A stretch of DNA of 11,538 bases from an uncultured Clostridia bacterium (GTDB lineage: Bacteria > Bacillota_A > Clostridia > Christensenellales > Aristaeellaceae). The notes under the pieces were generated by a model. That model saw nothing but the letters and a program-made list of their open reading frames with translations. It was not told the origin of the DNA and searched no databases. Below are positions 5,794-11,538 of the stretch, piece after piece; position 1 is the first letter of the stretch; each line of letters begins with the position of its first letter. The stretch covers positions 1 through 11,538 of the forward strand of contig CAKUDW010000040.1 in assembly GCA_934645275.1 (NCBI GenBank), written 5' to 3'. A program made the position numbers and the translations under genes.

Positions 5794-5831
5794 TTTAAAA
5801 GGGCATGCGCTATTCCGCATGCCCTTTTAAA
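5794..5831 (-). terminator. Strong 16-bp hairpin terminator between the small membrane protein gene and trmO
   Basis: TTTAAAAGGGCATGCG (5794-5809) pairs perfectly with CGCATGCCCTTTTAAA (5816-5831) around a 6-base loop. The A-run on one side and T-run on the other give a U-tail in either direction, so it can work both ways. For leftward transcription it starts 9 bases after the membrane protein gene. The trmO ribosome binding site begins only about 10 bases beyond it, so it may attenuate trmO rather than end the unit. Confidence 0.85.
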
Positions 5832-5840
5832 CATATATCC

Positions 5841-6149
5841 TTATTTGAACAGCACGAAATACAATACCAGCGCGGCCACGGCAAACGCACAGACCACGAT
5901 GCCCACGATCATGCCTGACACAGCGTATTCATCGCCGAACTGCGCGTTCTGCACAATTTCGCTGCGGGCAATGCCGGTCATCGTAAGCCCGACGGCGGCG
6001 CACACCAGCGCCACAATGCCGACAATCGCGCCCAACGTGGATGAAAGAAACACGCCGCAGATGCACAGCGCGGCAAACACCGTGAGCACAAAGGAAATCA
6101 GCGAAAGCGCAAAGCCCGCCAGCGCGAGATAATTCATTTTCGAGTGCAT
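5841..6149 (-). CDS. Small integral membrane protein, DUF4190-like
   Basis: A 102-residue very hydrophobic protein with three predicted membrane segments at about 7-32, 36-60 and 78-101. A short polar stretch (63-76, with NAQFGDEYA) separates the second and third. The ALAGFALSLIS opening and the IVGIVALV and GMIVGIVV segments resemble DUF4190-type membrane proteins, whose function is unknown. The ATG at 6149 has GGAGG (6162-6166) 12 bases upstream, a rather long spacing; an ATG at residue 5 is an alternative. It has its own promoter (6193-6222) and ends just before the hairpin at 5794-5831. Function cannot be inferred from context. Confidence 0.75.
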   Translation of the reverse strand: MHSKMNYLALAGFALSLISFVLTVFAALCICGVFLSSTLGAIVGIVALVCAAVGLTMTGIARSEIVQNAQFGDEYAVSGMIVGIVVCAFAVAALVLYFVLFK

Positions 6150-6192
6150 AATTTTCCCCTGCCTCCTGTTCCGCTAAAATACATCTGTCTAT

Positions 6193-6222
6193 ACTATAAA
6201 CCACGACGGCGCGCTTTGTCCA
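6193..6222 (-). promoter_or_regulatory. Promoter of the small membrane protein gene (and probably trmO)
   Basis: On the minus strand TGGACA (6222-6217, 5 of 6 matches) is followed by an 18-base spacer and TATAGT (6198-6193, 5 of 6). The start would be near 6186. It lies between the end of addA (6246) and the ATG at 6149. Confidence 0.6.
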
Positions 6223-6223
6223 G

Positions 6224-6242
6224 CACAATCTTGTGAATTGTG
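6224..6242. repeat. Small inverted repeat abutting the -35 box
   Basis: CACAAT (6224-6229) and ATTGTG (6237-6242) form a 6-bp inverted repeat with a 7-base centre, one base from the -35 hexamer at 6217-6222. It may be a regulator site or a weak end for addA transcripts; no T-tract follows on the minus strand. Confidence 0.35.
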
Positions 6243-6245
6243 GCG

Positions 6246-9200
6246 CTAATTTTCCGCGCAGTCCGCATCCGCATCGCGCGAAATCAGGATTTCTTCGCCG
6301 CCAAGCAGCAGGCACAACCGTATCTCGGCCACCTCCTGCCCGGTAATGCGCTCCAGAGCGAGCGCATAGAGCCGCAGCTGGCTGCGGTAGCGCGCTGTGA
6401 GCGCCGCTGCGTCGCCGCTGCGATCGGTCTTATAGTCGAGCAGCACCCACTTGCCACCTTCCACAAAGCAGCAGTCGATCGCGCCCTGTACCAGTATTTC
6501 GCGATCGTCGCCTGCGCCAAGCTCGCCAGGCAGCAGCGCTTCCGACATGCGCATCATTACGTTAAACGGCCATTCACGCCGAACGACCTGTGCTGCCATC
6601 AATCGCCTGCCCGTATCGCCGCACAGGAAGCGCGCGATGGCGCTGGCCGAAATAGCGGCGTACTGGGTCTCGTCCATGCGCCCGGCCGCGGTGCAGGCGG
6701 CAAGCTGCCGTGAAACCTCGCACGCGCAATCGCGCGTGCCCAGCCCATGCAGCGGTTCAAAATCCAGCAATTGCATTACGCGATGGTAGGCGGTACCGCG
6801 CTCCGTTCCGGTCATGCGCGCGGGCGTTTCGACCATGAAGGCCGGGCGCTCCAGCATTTCTTCCGGTGCATCCGGCCCTTGCAACTCGCGCAGCAGGCCG
6901 GTAACGGTCAGCTTCAGCGGTTGGCGCGCGGCGTCCGTATCCGGATAACACCAGGCCAGAGTGCGCAGCAGCGCATCGTCGCCAGCAGCGGGCGGCGCGT
7001 TCAGCAGCGCGTCGGCATCGCCCATCGCACCGCCCACGCCCAAACAGTCCACGTTCGGATGCACAACCACACGGCACAGGCCCTCGGGCGCGTTTTCGAG
7101 CGCGGGCATAATCACATCCAAATGGCTGCTGGCCGCGCCGGGCGAATCTACCATGGCGTGCCAGTGCAACTGCGCGGCCTCGTACTCGCGGATGCTGCCC
7201 ACCAGTTCCAGCCGATCGCGCGCGCGGGTGAGCAGCACGTAGAGCACGCGCAGCTCCTCGGCGCTGTCCTCGCGGTGGGCGCGCTCGGCAATGGCCAGCT
7301 GCGGCAACGTCCTGCGCCGGGTTTGCAATTCAGGATCACAATACAGGCAGCCAAGCCCCAATTCGCGGTGCGCTATCAACGGCGCGGACATGCTGCGCGT
7401 GCCATAGCGGCGGCTCAGCATCGCGCCGAATACCACCGGGAATTCCAGGCCCTTGCTCTTGTGCGCGGTCATCAGGCGAACGGCGTCCTCACCGCTGGCC
7501 AGCGCGGGCGCATCATCGCCATCACCGCGGGCGCGCAGTTTCTCGCAGTGCTTCAGAAAGCGGGTCAGCGCGCCGGAAACGTTCTGATCAAAGCGATCGG
7601 CGTTCAGGCACAGCTGATCCAGGTTGTTCTGGCGCTGCGCGCCCCCGGGCAGCGCGCCTGCGCAGTCGTACAGGCCGCTCTCGTTGATTACGCGACGGCA
7701 CAGCTGGCCGAGTCCAAGGCTCATCGACAGTAAATACCATTGATCCAGCCGGTCAAAGAAGGCGCGCAGCCGCCGGGCAACATCGCCCTCGCCCGCGGCG
7801 CAGGCCATGCATGCATCCACAAATGGCGTATCCGGACTGGCGATGCGAATCTGCGCCAGTTCCTCGGCGGTAAAATTCATCATCGGCGAACGAAGCGCGC
7901 CGATCAGCTCCACATCGCTGCGGCGGTTGGCAGTGAGCTTAAGCAGCGAGAGCGCCAGCATGATTTCAACGCTGTCAAAGTAGCTCTCCGTGCCTTCGGC
8001 AAAGGCAGGGATTCCCGCCTGCGTCAGCACCGCGGCCATGCGGCTGAGCACGCCGCGGCGCGTGCGCGTGAGCACGGCGAAGTCACGGTAGCGCAGCGCG
8101 GGATCGGCCTGCATCAGTTCGCGAATGCGCCGGGCAATCAGCGCCGCCTCGCGCTCGCAGGCCTTCAGCTCGGCGGTTTCCTCATCTGCGTCCGGCGCTT
8201 CGATCAGGTGCATCACCACTTCGCCGCCGGTCAACTCGGCGTTGCCGTGGTTCAACCGGGCGCGCGCGTCGTATTCGATTTCGCTGTCGCCACCACACAT
8301 GGCGCGCTGAAACACATGATTGACAAAATTCAATATGCCGGGCCTCGAGCGAAAATTCATCGTCAGCGGCAGCAGCACGCCGCCGTCGCCCGCAGCGTAG
8401 CGGGCATACTTATCCAAAAAAAGCGAAGGCTCGGCCTGGCGAAAGCGGTAAATGGACTGCTTCACATCGCCCACCATAAAGCGGTTATCCGTCCGGGCAA
8501 TGCGCGCCACCAGCGCCTCCTGCACATCGGAGGTATCCTGGTATTCATCCACGAAGATATAATCGTACTGCGCGCGCAGCTCGCGCGCGACGTTCTCGTC
8601 GCGCAGCGCTGCCAGGGTGCGGTGTTCCAAATCAGAATAGCTCAGCGCCGCCAGCTCCGCCTTGCGCGCCGCGCACTTTTCGCGCGCCGCCAGCGCAATT
8701 TGGGCCAGTCGCCGCATCTGTGGGCGCAGGGCTTCCGCATCCTTCAGTGAAACAGCCAGGTCGATATTTTTCAATGCGATCTTATCCAGCGCCTTTTTCG
8801 CATCCTGCCGCAGCCGTTTCACCTCGTCGCACATGGTCACGCCGCGCACGCGCGCCGGTGTGGCCTGCTTAAATTCCAGGGCGGCGCGGCGCAGCGCATC
8901 GAATTCCTGAAGCGCCGCCATTTCTTTCAGCCTTCGCGCATCCTGCTCCAACGCGGCAATGCAGTTCTCCGCCGCATCTGGGCACCGAATGACCTGCCGC
9001 GTGAGCAGCAGCGCGTGCGCGATATCCCGCCGTGCCGCGCCGCTCAACTCCGCCAGCCAGCGCCCGGAAAGGTTCTCGCCGTCGAGCATCTCCTCGAGCC
9101 ACGCCTCCGGTTCGGGCCGCTCGTCCAGCACGGCGAGCAGCGCCTGAGCCATGGCCGCCACGCCCTTGGGGCCGCGCCCGTAATCCAACTTCAACAGCGC

Positions 9201-9641
9201 CTCGTCCGAAGCCTGATAGGCCTCCTCCAGCGCCTCGTCCAACGCTTCGTCCGTCAAGCGCCGGGTTTCCGCGCCGTCCAGCACGCGAAACGCCGGGTCT
9301 ACGCCCGCGGCCTCGAAGTGACTGCGCAGAAACTCTGCGCAGAAGCCGTGCAGCGTGGATATCGACGCACGCTCCAGCAGCAGCTGGCTCCGGCGACAGC
9401 GGTCGTCGCCTTCGGCGGCGCGCTTGCCCAGCTCGCGTGCGAGTTTGGCACGCATATCGGCCGCGGCAGCGCGGGTAAAGGTGACGATCAGCAGCCGGTC
9501 CACATCCGTTTCACCATCGGTAATCAGCGCCAGCACGCGCGCCACCAGTACCGTGGTCTTGCCCGAACCCGCCGCCGCGCTGAGCAGTATATTGTTGCCC
9601 CTCGCTTCGATGGCCAGCCGTTGCTCCTGCGTCCAATCCAT
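6246..9641 (-). CDS. addA: AddA, ATP-dependent helicase/nuclease subunit A
   Basis: AddA is the UvrD-like helicase-nuclease subunit of AddAB, which resects double-strand breaks and loads RecA in Bacillota. The 1131 residues contain Walker A AAAGSGKTT (22-30), TFTRAAAADM (54-63), STLHGFCAEFLRSHF (95-109), Walker B DEYQDT (365-370), GDVKQSIYRFR (391-401), TAHKSKGLEFPVVF (725-738) and LRVLYVLLTRAR (798-809). The C-terminal RecB-type nuclease is intact: GTAYHRVMQ (949-957), GAID (1053-1056) and DYKTD (1069-1073, with catalytic Asp1056, Asp1069 and Lys1071). The size is slightly below the usual 1150-1250. GGGAGG lies 10 bases before the ATG, and promoter 9680-9708 precedes it. In most Bacillota addB lies directly upstream; here the upstream gene is a response regulator and no addB is seen. 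The protein is very rich in Ala and Arg, matching the high GC. Confidence 0.96.
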   Translation of the reverse strand: MDWTQEQRLAIEARGNNILLSAAAGSGKTTVLVARVLALITDGETDVDRLLIVTFTRAAAADMRAKLARELGKRAAEGDDRCRRSQLLLERASISTLHGFCAEFLRSHFEAAGVDPAFRVLDGAETRRLTDEALDEALEEAYQASDEALLKLDYGRGPKGVAAMAQALLAVLDERPEPEAWLEEMLDGENLSGRWLAELSGAARRDIAHALLLTRQVIRCPDAAENCIAALEQDARRLKEMAALQEFDALRRAALEFKQATPARVRGVTMCDEVKRLRQDAKKALDKIALKNIDLAVSLKDAEALRPQMRRLAQIALAAREKCAARKAELAALSYSDLEHRTLAALRDENVARELRAQYDYIFVDEYQDTSDVQEALVARIARTDNRFMVGDVKQSIYRFRQAEPSLFLDKYARYAAGDGGVLLPLTMNFRSRPGILNFVNHVFQRAMCGGDSEIEYDARARLNHGNAELTGGEVVMHLIEAPDADEETAELKACEREAALIARRIRELMQADPALRYRDFAVLTRTRRGVLSRMAAVLTQAGIPAFAEGTESYFDSVEIMLALSLLKLTANRRSDVELIGALRSPMMNFTAEELAQIRIASPDTPFVDACMACAAGEGDVARRLRAFFDRLDQWYLLSMSLGLGQLCRRVINESGLYDCAGALPGGAQRQNNLDQLCLNADRFDQNVSGALTRFLKHCEKLRARGDGDDAPALASGEDAVRLMTAHKSKGLEFPVVFGAMLSRRYGTRSMSAPLIAHRELGLGCLYCDPELQTRRRTLPQLAIAERAHREDSAEELRVLYVLLTRARDRLELVGSIREYEAAQLHWHAMVDSPGAASSHLDVIMPALENAPEGLCRVVVHPNVDCLGVGGAMGDADALLNAPPAAGDDALLRTLAWCYPDTDAARQPLKLTVTGLLRELQGPDAPEEMLERPAFMVETPARMTGTERGTAYHRVMQLLDFEPLHGLGTRDCACEVSRQLAACTAAGRMDETQYAAISASAIARFLCGDTGRRLMAAQVVRREWPFNVMMRMSEALLPGELGAGDDREILVQGAIDCCFVEGGKWVLLDYKTDRSGDAAALTARYRSQLRLYALALERITGQEVAEIRLCLLLGGEEILISRDADADCAEN

Positions 9642-9679
9642 GCGCCGTCCGCCTCCCGGTGATTCATATCAGTATAAAC

Positions 9680-9708
9680 ATACTAGCACAGACCCGCGGC
9701 ATTTTCAA
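9680..9708 (-). promoter_or_regulatory. addA promoter with its -35 in a hairpin loop
   Basis: On the minus strand TTGAAA (9708-9703), a 17-base spacer and TAGTAT (9685-9680). TGC precedes the -10, giving an extended -10 motif. The -35 lies exactly in the loop of the 12-bp inverted repeat at 9689-9721, whose left arm fills most of the spacer. Confidence 0.65.
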
Positions 9709-9721
9709 GGCCGCGGGTCTG
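9689..9721 (-). terminator. 12-bp hairpin between the response regulator gene and addA
   Basis: CAGACCCGCGGC (9689-9700) pairs perfectly with GCCGCGGGTCTG (9710-9721); the loop is 9 bases. It starts 10 bases past the response regulator stop codon, the right place for a terminator, and the stem is very stable. Neither strand has a proper T-tract after it (minus strand continues TGCTAGTAT), so it could instead act as a protein-binding operator on the embedded addA promoter. Confidence 0.6.
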
Positions 9722-9731
9722 TTGCATTGCG

Positions 9732-10826
9732 TCAGCGGTGCGGCTGCGCGAAATACTGCGACACCGTAACGTTTTTTACCTTTTTGAAGCACTTGGCGTA
9801 ATGCTTGTAAGAACTGTACCCCACACGCTCACCCACCTCATAGTACTTCAGCTGCGGATTTTCGCGCAGCAGACGAATGGACTGGTCGATGCGCACCTTG
9901 CGAATATAGTCCACAAAATGCGTATTCAGCTGCTGGGAAAACAGCGTGCTCAGGTAAGCGGGAGAAACATAGGCCTCGGCCGCCACGCGCTCCAGTGTGA
10001 GCGGCTCGGCATAGTGCTCGCCGATATACTTCAGCGCCAGCTGAAGCGCCGCGCCACCCTTCTTTTCCGCGCCCAAATGCTCGCAGATTTCGCCCGCAAG
10101 GCCGTCGAGCGCGCGCATAAACGCCTCGAGCGATTCCGGCGACTGCTCCGGCAGGTTCAGCTGCGCCGGATCCAACTTGCGCGTAATGGCGAAGCGGTAA
10201 ATCTCGATATATAGAATTGTGAGACAGTTCCAGGCGGCATCGCCCGAATCCGCCGCGGGCAAGCGCTCAAAGAATTGCTTCAGCGCCGCGGCCGCAGCCT
10301 GCGCATCGGCGGCTCGAAGTGCCTGAATCATCCGCGTCTCTTCATCGAAGGGATACTCCATATTAACTCTGCAGCTCAACGGCAGCTGACGGCCCGCAGG
10401 CGGCGCGTCGCTCCCGGGTACGGCGGGCAGCGCCAGCCCGCGCGTGTATTCGATGTGCTTGGCAGCGCGATAGATTGCCCCGCAGATGTCGGCGGGCATG
10501 AAGGGTTTGAGCAGATAATCGTTCACGCCCAGGCGGATAGCTTCGTGGGCATAGCTGAAGTTCTCATAGCTGCTCACGATGATGAACACCACGGAATTGC
10601 GGCCGCAGCGCTGCTGTACCGCATCAATCACCTGGAGGCCGGACATCACCGGCATTTCGATATCGATCAGTACGATATCCGGCTGCAGCTCCTGAATCAT
10701 GCGGCAGGCCTCTGCGCCGTCAGAGGCAGCGCCCACAATATCGATGCCATACTTCTTCTGGTCGATGAAACGCACCATCTTGTCGCGCGCGTTCTGATCG
10801 TCATCGGCTACGATAACCCTCAACAT
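9732..10826 (-). CDS. YesN-type response regulator (receiver plus AraC-type HTH)
   Basis: A 364-residue cytoplasmic transcription factor. The N-terminal receiver (about 3-120) has the acidic pocket ADDD (7-10), phosphoacceptor Asp55 in LIDIEMP, Ser85/Ser86 in VSSYENF and Lys107 in LLKPF. A less conserved linker domain spans about 130-255. The C-terminal AraC-family DNA-binding domain (about 262-360) shows both helix-turn-helix units: LTLERVAAEAYVSPAYLSTLF and YYEVGERVGYSSYKHYAKCFKK regions. It follows the sensor kinase gene by 22 bases with GAGGGGG 10 bases before its ATG, so the two are co-transcribed. Such regulators usually activate nearby sugar-uptake or surface genes, but no ABC transporter lies in the window. 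Confidence 0.95.
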   Translation of the reverse strand: MLRVIVADDDQNARDKMVRFIDQKKYGIDIVGAASDGAEACRMIQELQPDIVLIDIEMPVMSGLQVIDAVQQRCGRNSVVFIIVSSYENFSYAHEAIRLGVNDYLLKPFMPADICGAIYRAAKHIEYTRGLALPAVPGSDAPPAGRQLPLSCRVNMEYPFDEETRMIQALRAADAQAAAAALKQFFERLPAADSGDAAWNCLTILYIEIYRFAITRKLDPAQLNLPEQSPESLEAFMRALDGLAGEICEHLGAEKKGGAALQLALKYIGEHYAEPLTLERVAAEAYVSPAYLSTLFSQQLNTHFVDYIRKVRIDQSIRLLRENPQLKYYEVGERVGYSSYKHYAKCFKKVKNVTVSQYFAQPHR

Positions 10827-10848
10827 GTCTGCTCAGCCCCCTCGGTTT

Positions 10849-11538
10849 TTAGTTATTCTGGTTCAAAAAGCTCTCCGGCGCGGCGCGCGGAATCTCAATC
10901 AGCACCGTGGTGCCCTGTCCCGGCTGGCTATGGAACTGGTACAGATAATTGTATTCCCCATAGAAGAGCCGCAGCCGGTCGGAAATATTCTTCAGCGCGT
11001 AGCCGTTTCCGCTGCGCGTGCCCGAATCGCGCACGCCTTCCGGCAGATGGGCCAGCATTTCCGGTGGAATGCCCGCGCCGTCGTCCTCCACGCGAATCGT
11101 CAACCGGTCGTCGCCCGTCGCCTCGGCGCTGATACGGATATGAATGCGCGGGTGCTCCGCGTCCACGCCGTGCACCAGACAGTTTTCCACCAGCGGCTGA
11201 ATCAGCAGCTTGGGCGCCTGCACATCCATCACTTCCGGCGCGAAATCCAGTTCGTAACTCACGCGCTCGCCAAAGCGCTTCTGTTGGAGCAGCAAATAGT
11301 ATTCCAGCAGCCGCTTTTCCTGCGCCATGGTAGAGAAGTATCGCCCGCCGTTGAGCGACAGGTGAAACAGTTGGCCGGTGCAGTAGGCCATCTCAGCCAA
11401 CTCGTCCGCCCCGCTCTCCAGCGCCGTCCACTGAATCATGTGCATCGTATTACAGATGAAATGCGGATCAATTTGCACGCTCAGCGCGGTCAGCTCCGCG
11501 GCCTGGCGGCGGATGGTGAGCATGTAGGTATCCTCTAT
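10849..11538 (-). CDS. YesM-type sensor histidine kinase, C-terminal part (cut by the window edge)
   Basis: The frame remains open to the right edge (five codons beyond the internal ATG at 11523), so this is the 3' part of a larger gene; the sensor and membrane segments and HAMP region lie outside. Visible are the His-kinase dimerisation motif QIDPHFICNT (phosphoacceptor His21 counting from the internal ATG), with Cys and Ile where QINPHFLYNT is usual. The ATPase domain has N-box LIQPLVENCLVHG (Asn114), G1-box DDGAGIP (147-153) and GYALKNISDRL (174-184). It would autophosphorylate on His and pass phosphate to Asp55 of the regulator encoded 22 bases downstream. The signal is unknown. Confidence 0.93.
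   Translation of the reverse strand: MEDTYMLTIRRQAAELTALSVQIDPHFICNTMHMIQWTALESGADELAEMAYCTGQLFHLSLNGGRYFSTMAQEKRLLEYYLLLQQKRFGERVSYELDFAPEVMDVQAPKLLIQPLVENCLVHGVDAEHPRIHIRISAEATGDDRLTIRVEDDGAGIPPEMLAHLPEGVRDSGTRSGNGYALKNISDRLRLFYGEYNYLYQFHSQPGQGTTVLIEIPRAAPESFLNQNN

Noticed and set aside
5772..5834. N-terminal extension of TrmO to an ATG at 5834
   Set aside because: It would be encoded by the hairpin itself, has no ribosome site and is absent from the family; the TTG at 5771 has an excellent site.
6747..9801. Several long plus-strand frames (for example 6747-7733, 7740-8750, 9015-9662)
   Set aside because: All are antisense to addA, whose motifs are unambiguous; high GC produces long stop-free antisense frames.
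10849..11523. ATG at 11523 as the true start of the histidine kinase
   Set aside because: The frame stays open to the window edge, no ribosome site precedes that ATG and YesM kinases have a sensor and membrane region before this point.

Overview
The window looks like chromosomal DNA from a Gram-positive, low-copy-gene-density Bacillota bacterium, probably a Clostridia-type gut anaerobe with fairly high GC. The evidence is a CIRCE heat-shock operator with a sigma-A promoter at the left edge, an addA recombination nuclease gene, a YesM/YesN-type two-component pair, strong GGAGG ribosome binding sites and near-consensus TTGACA/TATAAT promoters. The genus assignment is inference; I saw no rRNA, tRNA, CRISPR array, transposase or phage gene.

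Layout, left to right. At 69-110 a promoter overlapped by CIRCE fires leftward into a chaperone operon that lies outside the window. Bases 253-2152 hold a leftward pair: an SRAP-domain DNA repair protein (GTG start at 2152) followed 27 bases later by a polysaccharide pyruvyl transferase family gene. The second gene is broken by a run of 15 G (coding strand) at 798-812; removing one G restores a 432-residue protein, so this looks like a phase-variable surface-glycan gene caught OFF. A divergent promoter region (2153-2369) separates it from a rightward TIM-barrel protein of unknown function (2370-3032). Then come a priming sugar-phosphate transferase (3307-3984) and a LicD-family protein (4219-5034), each with its own upstream signals. 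LicD is clearly less GC-rich than its surroundings.

From 5073 to the right edge everything reads leftward: TrmO (tRNA m6t6A37 methylation), a 102-residue three-helix membrane protein, AddA (1131 residues, helicase and nuclease motifs intact, no addB beside it), and a response regulator plus the C-terminal part of its sensor kinase, which is cut by the window edge.

Functionally, three genes (pyruvyl transferase, priming transferase, LicD) point to building and decorating a cell-surface polymer. SRAP and AddA concern DNA damage, TrmO concerns tRNA modification, and the two-component pair probably senses an extracellular, often carbohydrate-related, signal. The strongest item for follow-up is the G15 tract. 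Secondary items are a promoter whose -35 box sits in a hairpin loop upstream of addA, a 16-bp terminator-like hairpin directly in front of the trmO ribosome binding site, and a 12-bp stem enclosing a G-run-rich loop at 3084-3155. No gene-free stretch exceeds 300 bases.
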